From Kocuria rhizophila DC2201 (GTDB taxonomy: Bacteria; Actinomycetota; Actinomycetes; Actinomycetales; Micrococcaceae), in NCBI RefSeq assembly GCF_000010285.1, contig NC_010617.1, positions 1,736,001-1,800,000 on the forward strand: a stretch of 64,000 nucleotides of DNA. Direction: 5' to 3'. Below, piece by piece: positions 27,887-36,921 of this stretch. The stretch's first letter is position 1, and each line of letters opens with the position of its first letter. The notes under the pieces are model-generated. The model was not told where the DNA came from. It did no database searches and was given only the letters and a program-made list of their open reading frames with translations. The position numbers were made by a program, and so were the translations under genes.

Positions 27887-27916
27887 GATACTGCCCGTAT
27901 CGGATATTTGAGTCAA
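27887..27916 (-). promoter_or_regulatory. Candidate promoter and operator of the acyl-CoA ligase gene
   Basis: Transcribed-strand TTGACT (27916-27911), 17-base spacer, CAGTAT (27893-27888). The inverted repeat GATAC-N5-GTATC at 27887-27901 covers the -10, a plausible site for a TetR-type fatty-acid regulator, which is inference. The sequence is AT-rich compared with its surroundings. Confidence 0.45.
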
Positions 27917-28059
27917 ACCTCGACCCCGCCCCGATTCCCCGTGGGACACTGGACAGCGCCGACCGCGACGAGCCCCGTCCGCCGCGCGGCACCGGCACAC
28001 CGCACCCCGACCATTCGTGCCCGGGCCACCGGCCGTGGCCCCGCAAAGGAGGATCCCCC

Positions 28060-28491
28060 GTGACCGATCAGCACAGCGACGCGCAGAGCCCCCAGTTCAC
28101 CGAGGCGGAGCTGGCCTACGTCTCGTCCCTGTTCGACGCCGCCCGCAACGGCGACACCCAGCTGCTGAGCTCCGCGATCGAGGCCGGGGTGCCGGTCAAC
28201 CTCACCAACAGCAAGGGGGACACCCTGCTGAACCTGGCGGCGTACCTGGAGCGCGAGGAGACGGTGGCCATGCTGCTCGCCCACGGCGCCGACACCGAGC
28301 GCGTGAGCGACATGGGCTTCACGGCCCTGGTCTGCGCGGTGTTCCGCGGCAACGAGCCCATTGCTCGTGCCCTGCTCGAAGCGGGGGCGGGCCAGGCCAC
28401 GGGCCACCAGCACGCGCAGGACGTGGCCCGCGTCTTCGGCCAGGAGCACCTGCTGCCGCTGCTCGAGAGCTACGGCACGCGCGAGGGCTGA
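28060..28491 (+). CDS. Ankyrin-repeat protein
   Basis: 143 residues with about three ankyrin repeats: SLFDAARNGDTQLLSSAIEA, then KGDTLLNLAAYLEREETVAM followed by LLAHGAD, then GFTALVCAVFRGNEPIARAL. Small cytosolic scaffold of this type is widespread in actinobacteria, partners unknown. GTG at 28060 has AAAGGAGG upstream. Divergent from the acyl-CoA ligase and convergent with argR, alone in its orientation. Confidence 0.88.
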   Translation: MTDQHSDAQSPQFTEAELAYVSSLFDAARNGDTQLLSSAIEAGVPVNLTNSKGDTLLNLAAYLEREETVAMLLAHGADTERVSDMGFTALVCAVFRGNEPIARALLEAGAGQATGHQHAQDVARVFGQEHLLPLLESYGTREG

Positions 28492-28717
28492 ACCGGGTGC
28501 ACGGCACCCGCCTGCCCCGGGTTGGGGTGCCGGCCCCGCGAGGCGGAACGGGCGCCCGCCGCGCGCGGGCGGCGTCGTCGGCGGGTGTCGCACACGGGCG
28601 GCGTCGTGGGGCGCCACCCCGACGCCGCCGGGCGGCGCCACAGGGTGCTGCGCGGACGGCACGCGGGCGGCATCGTCGGCGGGCGGGCGGGCGGCGTCGG
28701 GTGCCGCGCGGGCACAC
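28492..28717. repeat. Intergenic G/C-rich repeat cluster after the ankyrin gene
   Basis: Between the convergent ankyrin and argR genes. On the minus strand the unit CGACGCCGCCC recurs: exact ACGACGCCGCCC at 28567-28578 and 28596-28607, near-copies around 28611-28622 (plus strand), 28665-28677 and 28683-28694. Several can form alternative hairpins with each other because one copy is inverted. May act as a bidirectional terminator; that is inference. Confidence 0.55.
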
Positions 28718-29212
28718 TCAGCGGGCGAGGTCCAGGAACTTCCGCGCGAGCTGCTCCCCGCCCTGAGGGTCCCGGCTGACGACCATGATGGTGTCGTCCC
28801 CGGCGATCGTGCCCAGGATCTCGGGGGAGACCGAGTGGTCGATGGCCGACGCGAAGTACTGCGCGGCCCCCGGGGGCGTGCGCAGCAGCACGAGGTTGGC
28901 GCTGCCCTCCGCCGTGACCAGCAGCTCGCGGCACAGCGCGGCGAGCTTGGCCTCGGTGCTCTCGCGGGTGATCCCGCTGGCCGGGGCGCGGTCCGCTCCC
29001 GCGAGGGGGATCGCGTAGACCATGCCGCCGCGCGGTGAGCGCACCCGCACCGCCTCGAGCTCCACGAGGTCCCGGGACAGGGTGGCCTGGGTGACCTGGA
29101 TGCCGTCCGCGGCCAGCAGCTCCGCGAGCTCGGCCTGCGAGTGGATGTCACCGCCCGTGACGAGGTCCAGGATGCGGGCCTGGCGCGCGGTCTTGGTGGT
29201 GGGGATGCTCAT
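28718..29212 (-). CDS. argR: Arginine repressor
   Basis: 164-residue ArgR: N-terminal winged helix (ARQARILDLVTGGDIHSQAE and VTQATLSRDLVELEAVRV) and C-terminal hexamerisation/arginine-binding domain with the GDD motif in TIAGDDTIMVV. ATG at 29212 overlaps the argF stop (ATGA), so the repressor is the last gene of argCJBDFR and is presumably autoregulated through the argC operator. Targets visible in the window are the paired boxes at argC and argG. Confidence 0.96.
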   Translation of the reverse strand: MSIPTTKTARQARILDLVTGGDIHSQAELAELLAADGIQVTQATLSRDLVELEAVRVRSPRGGMVYAIPLAGADRAPASGITRESTEAKLAALCRELLVTAEGSANLVLLRTPPGAAQYFASAIDHSVSPEILGTIAGDDTIMVVSRDPQGGEQLARKFLDLAR

Positions 29213-30180
29213 CGGGAGCCCTCCCGGCGCAGGGCCGCCGGCAGGTCCGCGGACAGCCCCGAGGAGTCCAGCAGGAAGGTCAGCAGGGCCTTCTGGGCGT
29301 GCAGCCGGTTCTCCGCCTCGTCCCACACGAGGGACGCGGGGCCGTCGATGACCTCGGCGGCCACCTCCAGCCCGCGGTAGGCCGGCAGGCAGTGCAGGAA
29401 CACGGCGTGCTCCGCCGCGAGCGCCATGGCCTCGGCGCTCACGGAGTACGGCCGGAAGATCTCGGCGCGCTCGGCCTTCTCGCTCTCCTGGCCCATGGAC
29501 ACCCACGTGTCGGTCACGACGGCGTCCGCGCCCGCGAGCGCCTCGCGCGCCTCGGTGGTCACGAGCACGGATCCGCCCGTGGCCGCCGCGCGCTCGGCCG
29601 CGGCGGTCACGACGTCCTCGCGGGGCAGGAACCCCTCCGGGCCGGCGACGCGCACGTGCATGCCCGCGGTCGCGCAGCCCAGCAGGTAGGAGTTGGCCAT
29701 GTTGTTCGCGGCGTCCCCCACGTACGCGAGGCTGCGCCCCGCCACGGACCCGAAGTGCTCGGTGAGCGTGAGCAGGTCCGCGAGGATCTGGCACGGGTGG
29801 TAGTCGTCCGTGAGGGCGTTGACCACCGGCACGGTGCTGTGCTCGGCCATTTCCTCCAGCCCGGACTGCGCGTACGTGCGCCACACGACCGCCGCGAGCA
29901 TGCGCGAGAGCACCCGGGCGCTGTCCGCCACGGTCTCCTTGTGCCCCAGCTGCGACTCCCCCGGGTTGATGATCAGGGGGCTGCCGCCGAGGTCGCTGAC
30001 CCCGGTGGCGAACGAGACCCGGGTGCGGGTGGAGGTCTTGTCGAAGATCACCCCCACCGTCTGCGGGCCCGCGAGCGGGCGGCGGGAGAAGCGGTCCTTC
30101 TTCAGGGCGAGGGCGAGCTCCAGCACCTCCCCCTGCTCCTCGGGCGAGAGGTCCGTGTCGACCAGGAAGTGACGTAGCAC
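29209..30180 (-). CDS. argF: Ornithine carbamoyltransferase
   Basis: Forms citrulline from ornithine and carbamoyl phosphate. 323 residues. Carbamoyl-phosphate motif FDKTSTRTRVSF, HPCQ in DDYHPCQILADL, DTWVSMGQE of the ornithine loop, and HCLPAYRG with the catalytic Cys. GTG at 30180 with GGAG upstream. Lies 127 bases after argD; the gap contains G/C-rich inverted sequence but no clear promoter. Confidence 0.96.
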   Translation of the reverse strand: MLRHFLVDTDLSPEEQGEVLELALALKKDRFSRRPLAGPQTVGVIFDKTSTRTRVSFATGVSDLGGSPLIINPGESQLGHKETVADSARVLSRMLAAVVWRTYAQSGLEEMAEHSTVPVVNALTDDYHPCQILADLLTLTEHFGSVAGRSLAYVGDAANNMANSYLLGCATAGMHVRVAGPEGFLPREDVVTAAAERAAATGGSVLVTTEAREALAGADAVVTDTWVSMGQESEKAERAEIFRPYSVSAEAMALAAEHAVFLHCLPAYRGLEVAAEVIDGPASLVWDEAENRLHAQKALLTFLLDSSGLSADLPAALRREGSR

Positions 30181-30307
30181 GCGGGGTTCTCCTTCGGTGG
30201 CGGGTGCGGTCCCCGTGGGGGCCGGGTGGGTGGTCGCCGGGGCTCCGGCGCTCGAGCTGAACAGGTTCGGTGCAGGGGCCGCAGTGGCGGGCCCCGCACG
30301 CGGGGTC

Positions 30308-31543
30308 TCAGGTGCCGCGGACGGAGCGCAGCAGCCCCGGCAGCGCGGCGGTGAACGTGTCCGTCTGCTCCTCGGTGACCACCAGCGGCGGGGCGAGCCG
30401 GATGGTGGCCGGTCCGGTGGCGTTGACGATGAACCCGGCGTCCCGGGCCGCGGACACGAGCCGCTGGGCCACGGCGTCGTCGTCGCCGCGCTGCTCGAGG
30501 TCCACGCCGATCAGCAATCCGTACTGGCGCACCTCGATGACGCCGGGCACCGCGCGCAGCTGCCGGGCGAGGCGCTCACCCACGCGACGCGCGTTCTCGA
30601 GCAGACCCTCGTCCTCGATGGCCGTGAGGGTGGCCAGCCCCGCGGCCGCGGCGAGGGGGTTGCCGCCGAACGTGGTGCCGTGCTGGCCCGCCCCGAGCAG
30701 TCCCGAGACCTCGGGCCCGGCCGTGAGCAGCGCCCCGACCGGGAAGCCGCCGCCGAGGCCCTTGGCCAGGGTCACGGCGTCCGGGAACTGCCCGGCGGGA
30801 AGCTGCGCGGAGCTCGCGAGCCACGACCCCGTGCGGCCCATCCCGGACTGCACCTCGTCCACCACGAGCAGGGCCCCGCGCTCGCGGGTCAGCTCCCGGG
30901 CTCGCGCGAGGAAGCCCTCGGGCAGCCCCCGGACGCCGGCCTCGCCCTGGACGGGTTCCACGAACACCGCGGCCACGGTGTCGTCGAGCTCGGCCTCGAG
31001 GGCCTCGACCGTGGCCGGGACGTGGCTGACCCCTCCGGGCAGCGGCTCAAACGGTGCGCGGTAGGCCTCCTTGGCCGTGAGGGCGAGCGAGCCCATGGTG
31101 CGGCCGTGGAACGCGTGCTCCAGGGCGATCACCCGTTCCCGCGGCCGGCCCCGGGCGTCCGGGTGCTCCCGTCCGTGGCGGCGGGCGAGCTTGAACGCGG
31201 CCTCGTTGGCCTCGGAGCCCGAGTTGGCGAAGAACACGTGCGAGCCCTCGGGGGCCTGCGTGACCTCCAGGAGCTTGCGGGCCAGCGCGATGCCGCCCGG
31301 GGTCGTGAAGAGGTTGGAGACGTGGGCCAGGGTGGCGGCCTGCTCGGTCACCGCCCGCACCCACGCGGGGTGGGCGTGGCCCAGGGCGTTGACGGCGATG
31401 CCCGCGAGCAGGTCGAGGTACCGCCTGCCGTCCGCGTCCGTGACGTGGGCGCCCTCCCCCGAGACGAGCACGAGCGCGGGGTCCCCGAACACCCCCGCAA
31501 GGTTCTCCCTGTACTGCCCCAGCAAATCGTCCTGGTGGCTCAT
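30308..31543 (-). CDS. argD: Acetylornithine aminotransferase
   Basis: PLP-dependent class III aminotransferase making N-acetylornithine. 411 residues; PLP Lys is in [15 protein letters not shown], with [26 protein letters not shown] and [13 protein letters not shown]. The ATG at 31543 overlaps the argB stop (ATGA). The long open frame further upstream is the argB region in another frame and was dropped. Confidence 0.96.
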   Translation of the reverse strand: MSHQDDLLGQYRENLAGVFGDPALVLVSGEGAHVTDADGRRYLDLLAGIAVNALGHAHPAWVRAVTEQAATLAHVSNLFTTPGGIALARKLLEVTQAPEGSHVFFANSGSEANEAAFKLARRHGREHPDARGRPRERVIALEHAFHGRTMGSLALTAKEAYRAPFEPLPGGVSHVPATVEALEAELDDTVAAVFVEPVQGEAGVRGLPEGFLARARELTRERGALLVVDEVQSGMGRTGSWLASSAQLPAGQFPDAVTLAKGLGGGFPVGALLTAGPEVSGLLGAGQHGTTFGGNPLAAAAGLATLTAIEDEGLLENARRVGERLARQLRAVPGVIEVRQYGLLIGVDLEQRGDDDAVAQRLVSAARDAGFIVNATGPATIRLAPPLVVTEEQTDTFTAALPGLLRSVRGT

Positions 31544-32490
31544 GACCGCTCCTCCCCGTCCGGTGTGACCTCGGTGCCGATGCCCGTGTCCGTGAAGATC
31601 TCCAGCAGCGACGAGTGCTCGCAGCGCCCGTCCACGACGCTCGCGCGCGGCACCCCGCCCTCGACAGCCCGCAGCGCGGCCCGCATCTTGGGGATCATCC
31701 CCGACTCCAGCGAGGGCAGCATGTCCCGCAGCTCCGAGGCCGTGAGCGAGGAGATCAGCGAGGAGCGGTCCGGCCAGTTGGCGTAGAGCCCCTCGACGTC
31801 CGTGAGCGCCACGAACTTCTCCGCCCCCAGGGCCACCGCGACCTCCGCGGCAGCCGTGTCCGCGTTGACGTTGAGCACCTGGCCCGTGAGCGCACCGCGC
31901 CCCGCGGCGTCGTCGTCCTGCTCCGCGAGCTCGGGCGCGATCGAGGCGATCACGGGGATCTTGCCGATGTCCAACAGCTGCTCGACCGCGGCGGTGTTGA
32001 CGCGCGTGACGGTGCCCACGAGACCGAGGTCCAGCGGGGCGCCGTCGGACCCCGTGCGGACGCGGCGCGCCTGCAGCAGCCCGGCGTCCTCCCCGGACAT
32101 GCCCACCGCGTACGGGCCGTGGGCGTTGATCAGGCCCACGAGCTCGCGACCGACCTGGCCCGTCAGGACCATACGGATCACGTTCACGGCCTCCTCGGAC
32201 GTGACGCGCAGTCCGTCCCGGAACTCCGAGTGGATGTTCAGGGACTCCAGCATGGTGCTGATCTGCGGGCCGCCGCCGTGGACCACCACGGGGCGGATGC
32301 CCACGTGGCGCAGGAAGACGATGTCCTCCGCGAACGCGCGGCGCAGCTGGTCGTTGACCATGGCGTTGCCGCCGTATTTGAAGACCATGGTGGAGCCCGC
32401 GTAGCGCTGGATCCACGGCAGGGCCTCCATGAGGGTCTCCGCCTTGGAGCGGGCCGTTTCGTACCGGGTGTTATCGCTGAGACGTGACAT
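31540..32490 (-). CDS. argB: Acetylglutamate kinase
   Basis: Phosphorylates N-acetylglutamate, normally the arginine-feedback-inhibited step. 316 residues. Seen: [10 protein letters not shown] phosphate loop, [28 protein letters not shown] and [12 protein letters not shown]. An N-terminal helix of about 25 residues ([20 protein letters not shown]) is of the type that in other arginine-sensitive kinases mediates hexamer formation. ATG at 32490, 10 bases after argJ. Confidence 0.96.
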   Translation of the reverse strand: MSRLSDNTRYETARSKAETLMEALPWIQRYAGSTMVFKYGGNAMVNDQLRRAFAEDIVFLRHVGIRPVVVHGGGPQISTMLESLNIHSEFRDGLRVTSEEAVNVIRMVLTGQVGRELVGLINAHGPYAVGMSGEDAGLLQARRVRTGSDGAPLDLGLVGTVTRVNTAAVEQLLDIGKIPVIASIAPELAEQDDDAAGRGALTGQVLNVNADTAAAEVAVALGAEKFVALTDVEGLYANWPDRSSLISSLTASELRDMLPSLESGMIPKMRAALRAVEGGVPRASVVDGRCEHSSLLEIFTDTGIGTEVTPDGEERS

Positions 32491-32500
32491 GGTGGGCGCG

Positions 32501-33712
32501 CTAGCTCGAGTAGGCGCTGTTCTCCTCGACGTAGTCGTGGGTGAGGTCGTTGGTCCACACGGTGGCGCGGGCGTCCCCGGTCTTGAGGTCGATCTCGATG
32601 TCCACCGCGCGCGACGCCGCGAGGTCCACGCCCTCGCGCGGGTCGCCGATGCCGCCGTTGCGGCACACCGTGACGCCGTTGATGCTGACGTCAATCCGGT
32701 CCGGGTCGAACTGGGCCCGGGTGGTGCCCACCGCAGAGAGCACCCGGCCCCAGTTGGGGTCGTTGCCGAACACCGCCGTCTTGAGCAGGGTGGAGCGCGC
32801 CACCGTGCGGGAGACGTCCTCGGCCTCCGTCTCGGTGGCCGCGCCCACCGTGGTGATGGCGATGTCGTGGGACGCGCCCTCGGCGTCCGTGATGAGCTGC
32901 TGGGCGAGGCTGTGGCACACCGCGGTCAGGGCCCGGGTGAACTCCCCCTGCTGCGCGGCCGTGCCGGACGCACCGGAGGACATCAGCACCACGGTGTCGT
33001 TGGTGGACATGCAGCCGTCGGAGTCCGTGCGGTTGAAGGTCACCCGGCAGGCCTCCCGCAGGGCGGCGTCGAGGGCGTCCGGGGTCATCACGGCGTCCGT
33101 GGTGAGCACCACGAGCATGGTGGCCAGCCCCGGCGCGAGCATTCCCGCGCCCTTGGCCATGCCGCCCACGCTCCACCCGGAGCCGGAGGCGCTCGCCTGC
33201 TTGGACACGGTGTCCGTGGTGCGGATGGCCTCGGCGGCGCGCAGCCCCGCGTCCCGCCCCGCGGCCAGCGCGCGGGCCGCCTCGGGGACGCCGCGGCGCA
33301 CCACGTCCATGGGCAGCTGCTCGCCGATGAGCCCCGTGGAGCACACCACCACGTCACCCGCGCCGATGCCCAGCTCCCCGGCCACGAGCTCCGCCGTGGT
33401 GTGGGTGTTCTGGAAGCCCTCCGGGCCCGTGCACGCGTTCGCCCCGCCGGAGTTCAGCACCACGGCACGCACCGACCCGGAGCGCACCACCTCGCGGGAC
33501 CAGTGCACGGGGGCCGCGGCCACGCGGTTGGAGGTGAACTGGGCCGCGGCGGCGAACTCGGGCCCGGTGTTGACCACGAGCGCGAGGTCCGGGCCGCCGG
33601 ACGCCTTGAACCCGGCTTCGACACCGGAGGCGGTGAAGCCCGCGGAGGTGCACACACCGGAGTCCGTGGTCACGGGGAACTCCGGGGTCTCGGGGAGGGT
33701 GGGAGAGGTCAT
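32501..33712 (-). CDS. argJ: Glutamate N-acetyltransferase / ornithine acetyltransferase
   Basis: Transfers acetyl from acetylornithine to glutamate, giving the cyclic arginine route; bifunctional forms also use acetyl-CoA. 403 residues. The self-cleavage site is in [16 protein letters not shown], where the Thr after Ala becomes the nucleophile of the beta chain. Other marks: [37 protein letters not shown] at 33712 has AGGAG 11 bases upstream; a longer in-frame extension upstream is low complexity and unlikely. Confidence 0.95.
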   Translation of the reverse strand: MTSPTLPETPEFPVTTDSGVCTSAGFTASGVEAGFKASGGPDLALVVNTGPEFAAAAQFTSNRVAAAPVHWSREVVRSGSVRAVVLNSGGANACTGPEGFQNTHTTAELVAGELGIGAGDVVVCSTGLIGEQLPMDVVRRGVPEAARALAAGRDAGLRAAEAIRTTDTVSKQASASGSGWSVGGMAKGAGMLAPGLATMLVVLTTDAVMTPDALDAALREACRVTFNRTDSDGCMSTNDTVVLMSSGASGTAAQQGEFTRALTAVCHSLAQQLITDAEGASHDIAITTVGAATETEAEDVSRTVARSTLLKTAVFGNDPNWGRVLSAVGTTRAQFDPDRIDVSINGVTVCRNGGIGDPREGVDLAASRAVDIEIDLKTGDARATVWTNDLTHDYVEENSAYSS

Positions 33713-33862
33713 CTGCGTGTCGGCTCCTGATCGGACGGGTGTCGGATGGGTCGCGGCGGGCGGCCGGGACGGTCGGGGTGGCGCCACGGGCAGCGGCGCG
33801 AGACGGGGGTCAGCGCTGCGCGGGCCGGCGTGGGACGGCCAAGGGCCCCGCGAGGCGCGGGG

Positions 33863-34912
33863 TCACGGAGCCACACCCTGTCCGGTGAGCCCCGTGGTCT
33901 CGGGCAGCCCGAGCGCGATGTTGAGGGACTGCACCGCGCCGCCGGCGGTGCCCTTGGTCAGGTTGTCGATCACCGAGGTGACCACGAGCCGCCCGGCGTG
34001 GGGGTCCACCGCGAGCTGCAGCGCGGCGTGGTTGGAGCCCTGCACGGACTTGGTGGACGGCCACTGCCCCTCCGGCAGCACGTGGACGAACGGCTCGTCG
34101 CCGTAGGCGTCCTCGTACGCCTGCCGCGCGCGGGCAGCATCCACCCCGGGGCGCAGCACCGCGGTGGCGGTGGTGAGGATCCCGCGCGGCATGGGGGCCA
34201 GCGTGGGGGTGAACGAGAGCGTGACGTCCTGCCCCCCGGCCCAGCGCAGCCCCTGCTCGATCTCGGGGGTGTGCCGGTGGCCGCCGCCCACCCCGTAGGG
34301 CGACATCCCGCCCATGGTCTCGGCGCCCAGCAGGTGCGGCTTGGCGGACTTACCGGCGCCCGAGGTTCCCGACGCCGCCACCACCACGATGTCCCGCGGC
34401 TCCACCAGCCCGGCCGCGAGCGCCGGAGCCAGCGCGAGCAGGGAGCCCGTGGGGTAGCACCCGGGCACCGCGATCCGCGTGGCGCCGGGCAGCCGTTCGC
34501 GCTGCCTGCTCCCGCTCGGGTCCACGATCAGTTCGGGCAGCCCGTACGGCCAGGAGCCCGCGTGCCCGCTGCCGTAGAACGTCTCCCACGCCCGGGTGGA
34601 CTCCAGCCGGTGGTCCGCCGCGGCGTCGACCACCACGGTCCCGGGCGCGAGCTGCTCGGCGACGGCCGCGGACTGGCCGTGCGGCAGGGCGAGGACGACG
34701 ACGTCGTGCCCGGCGAGGTTCTCGGCGGTGGTCTCCACGACCTCGCGCTCCGCTAGCTCGTGCAGGTGGGGCTGCAGCTCTCCGAGGCGGCGTCCGGCCG
34801 AGGAGTGGGCGGTCACGGTGGCGATCTCGATCTCCGGGTGACCGCACAGCAGGCGGAGCACCTCCCCGCCCGCGTAGCCGGTGGCGCCTGAGACAGCTGC
34901 GGTGTAGGTCAT
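33863..34912 (-). CDS. argC: N-acetyl-gamma-glutamyl-phosphate reductase
   Basis: NADPH-dependent reduction of acetylglutamyl phosphate to the semialdehyde; first gene of argCJBDFR. 349 residues. Seen: dinucleotide motif [18 protein letters not shown], catalytic Cys in [13 protein letters not shown], and [12 protein letters not shown]. Two ATGs are possible, 34924 and 34912. The second begins the conserved [12 protein letters not shown] and lies 8 bases beyond TATGCT, so the message could be leaderless. The first ATG lies 4 bases from the ARG operator. Confidence 0.95.
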   Translation of the reverse strand: MTYTAAVSGATGYAGGEVLRLLCGHPEIEIATVTAHSSAGRRLGELQPHLHELAEREVVETTAENLAGHDVVVLALPHGQSAAVAEQLAPGTVVVDAAADHRLESTRAWETFYGSGHAGSWPYGLPELIVDPSGSRQRERLPGATRIAVPGCYPTGSLLALAPALAAGLVEPRDIVVVAASGTSGAGKSAKPHLLGAETMGGMSPYGVGGGHRHTPEIEQGLRWAGGQDVTLSFTPTLAPMPRGILTTATAVLRPGVDAARARQAYEDAYGDEPFVHVLPEGQWPSTKSVQGSNHAALQLAVDPHAGRLVVTSVIDNLTKGTAGGAVQSLNIALGLPETTGLTGQGVAP

Positions 34913-34927
34913 GGCGACCAGCATAGC

Positions 34928-34963
34928 GCATGACTATGCAGAGCAGTAAATAGTTATTCATGG
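34928..34963 (-). promoter_or_regulatory. Tandem arginine operator of argC
   Basis: Plus strand GCATGACTATGCAGAGCAGT then AAATAGTTATTCATGG. Same two-box architecture as at argG (28 of 36 identical). CATAGT occupies the place of the argG TATAGT -10; a further TATGCT follows at 34925-34920. Controls argCJBDFR by ArgR; direct binding is inferred from the match and gene context. Confidence 0.8.
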
Positions 34964-35071
34964 TGGAGCAGTTCGGCGTTCGCCGGACCCGAGGCTTGCC
35001 CGGTCCGGCGTCGAGGGACGAGACTGGCCCGGAGCGGTCGGGCCTCCCCGCCCCTCCCCTGCACGACGAGC

Positions 35072-35083
35072 ACGACGCCGCCC
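35072..35083 (+). repeat. Intergenic 12-mer ACGACGCCGCCC
   Basis: Exact copy between divergent argC and the quinone oxidoreductase gene. Confidence 0.55.
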
Positions 35084-35133
35084 GTGAGCACGGTGCCCAA
35101 CGGCGTCGGACCACCCCGCGAAGGAGACCCACC

Positions 35134-36111
35134 ATGACCGAGACCACCATGCAGGCCGTCGTCGCCGAACGGGCCGGGGGCCCCGAGGTGCTGCGAGCAC
35201 GGGAGGTCCCCGTGCCCACCCCGGGTCCGCGGGAGGTCCTGGTGCGCACCGAGGCCACGGGGGTGAACTTCATCGAGACCTACCAGCGCTCCGGGGTCTA
35301 CCCCGTGTCCTTCCCCTTCACTCCCGGGGCCGAGGCGTGCGGTGTGGTCACCGCCGTGGGCGAGCAGGTCACGGAGCTCGCGGTGGGACAGCGCGTGGCC
35401 ACCGCGGAGGCCACCGCCACCTACGCCGAGCACGTGGTGATCGCCGCGGAGAAGGCCATGCCCGTGCCCGCGCGGATGACCGCGGAGACGGCCGCGGCGC
35501 TGCCGCTGCAGGGGCTCACCGCCCACTACCTGGTGCGCTCCACGTTCCCGCTCGAGGCCGGGCACACCGCCGTCGTCACGGCCGCGTCCGGCGGCGTGGG
35601 TGGCCTGGCCGTCCAGCTCATGAAGCGGATCGGCGCCACCGTGATCGCCCTGACCTCAACCCCCGAGAAGGCCGCGACCGCGCGCGAGCTCGGGGCGGAC
35701 CACGTGCTGGGGTACGAGGGCTTCGCCGACCGGGTCCGCGAGCTGACCGGGGGCCGCGGCGCGGACGTGGTCTACGACTCCGTGGGCCGCGCGACCTTCG
35801 ACGAGTCCCTGAGGGCCACGCGCGTGCGCGGCACCACGGTGCTGTTCGGCGGCGCCTCGGGGCAGGTGCCACGGTTCGACCTGCAGCGGCTCAACGCGTG
35901 CGGTTCGCTCTACGTGACCCGGCCGTCCCTGGCCCACTACGTGCGGGACGCCGCGGAGCGCAGCTGGCGCTGGGGCGAACTCGTGGAGGCCGTGGAGGCC
36001 GGGGAGCTCTCCGTGCGCGTGGGCGGCAGCTACCCGCTGGCCGACGCCGCCGACGCGCACCGGGATCTCGAGTCCCGGGCCACGCAGGGCAAGCTGGTGC
36101 TCGTCCCGTGA
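35134..36111 (+). CDS. NADPH:quinone reductase-like zinc-independent oxidoreductase
   Basis: 325-residue medium-chain dehydrogenase/reductase of the quinone oxidoreductase (QOR) type. GroES-like N-half with TEATGVNFIETYQRSGVYPV, then Rossmann fold VVTAASGGVGGLAVQLMKRI and GADHVLGYEGF. No zinc-ligand cysteines, as expected of QOR. Reduces quinones or enones with NADPH. ATG at 35134 preceded by AAGGAG; the open frame upstream is non-coding. Divergent from argC, apparently monocistronic. Confidence 0.92.
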   Translation: MTETTMQAVVAERAGGPEVLRAREVPVPTPGPREVLVRTEATGVNFIETYQRSGVYPVSFPFTPGAEACGVVTAVGEQVTELAVGQRVATAEATATYAEHVVIAAEKAMPVPARMTAETAAALPLQGLTAHYLVRSTFPLEAGHTAVVTAASGGVGGLAVQLMKRIGATVIALTSTPEKAATARELGADHVLGYEGFADRVRELTGGRGADVVYDSVGRATFDESLRATRVRGTTVLFGGASGQVPRFDLQRLNACGSLYVTRPSLAHYVRDAAERSWRWGELVEAVEAGELSVRVGGSYPLADAADAHRDLESRATQGKLVLVP

Positions 36112-36131
36112 GCCACGAGGCCCACACCCGG

Positions 36132-36197
36132 CATGGGTGGTACCTCGGGGCGCAGGCGGTGCCTCGTGGCGAGGATGGTGCCTCGGGACATGGGTGG
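36132..36197. repeat. Imperfect tandem repeats after the quinone reductase gene
   Basis: Units containing GGTGCCTCG or GGTACCTCG recur three times at roughly 20-base intervals, bracketed by two copies of CATGGGTGG (36132-36140 and 36189-36197). Located in the 189-base gap between convergent genes. No function seen. Confidence 0.5.
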
Positions 36198-36300
36198 CGC
36201 GCATCGGCGTGAGCGGTGCCGCAGGGCGTGGGGGCGGACACCCGGCGCACACGGGTGACGCACGGGAGCCGTGGGCAGCTCACGGCGTGCCGCGCGGGGT

Positions 36301-36900
36301 TCACACCCCGGGGCGCACCCCGCGGTGGACCCGCCGTACGCCCCACACCGTGAGACCCGCGCACAGCAGCGCACCCACACCCCACGCGGCCGCGGTGAGC
36401 CGCTGACCCGTGACGGTGGAGTCCGTGACCCCGTCCGTGCCGTAGGCCCCCGGGGCGTCCGTCTCCACGACCCTGAGCGTGCCGTCCTGCACGGCCAGCA
36501 GGGCGTCCACCTCGCGGGGGAAGTCACCGTCCTGGACCCCGGACTGCGTGCCCCGGAACGTGATCTGGTCCCCCTCGGCCTTCTTGACGGGGTCGTTGAG
36601 CCGGTTGTCGTACGGGTAGCGCTCCACGAGGTCCCCGCCGGGCATGACCCCGGCGTAGATCCCGTTGTAGTCCTGGGTGGTGAGGTCCTTGGTGAGGGTC
36701 TGGTAGGTCCCCGAGACCACCATGGTCTCCCCGGCCCAGTCCTGCAGGTGGGAGGCCTTGTCGAAGGACAGTGCGCTCAGCAGCCCGAGCACCACCGTGA
36801 GCACCGCGCCCACCAGCACCATGGCCACGATGAGCCAGCCCCGGGACCTCGGGGCGTGCTCGTCCTGCTGCTCGTGGAAGTCGATGAGTTCGTGGGACAC
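36301..36900 (-). CDS. Hypothetical membrane protein with two transmembrane helices
   Basis: 199 residues. A cytosolic, His/Glu-rich N-terminus (MSHELIDFHEQQDEHAPRSR) is followed by a first membrane helix (GWLIVAMVLVGAVLTVVLGL), an external domain of about 115 residues with many Asp/Tyr/Gly, and a second helix near the C-terminus (AAWGVGALLCAGLTVWGV). No Cys pair or lipobox. GTG at 36900 with AAGGAG upstream. Lies 21 bases beyond... the pheT stop is downstream? No: pheT ends at 36922, so this gene is the next leftward gene after pheT and may be co-transcribed. Family not recognised. Confidence 0.8.
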   Translation of the reverse strand: MSHELIDFHEQQDEHAPRSRGWLIVAMVLVGAVLTVVLGLLSALSFDKASHLQDWAGETMVVSGTYQTLTKDLTTQDYNGIYAGVMPGGDLVERYPYDNRLNDPVKKAEGDQITFRGTQSGVQDGDFPREVDALLAVQDGTLRVVETDAPGAYGTDGVTDSTVTGQRLTAAAWGVGALLCAGLTVWGVRRVHRGVRPGV

Positions 36901-36921
36901 GGTGCTCCTTGGAGGTGAGGG

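Noticed and set aside
28562-28700. Possible CRISPR array
   Set aside because: Repeat units are about 11 bases, spacing is irregular and spacers are themselves repeat-like; no cas genes nearby.
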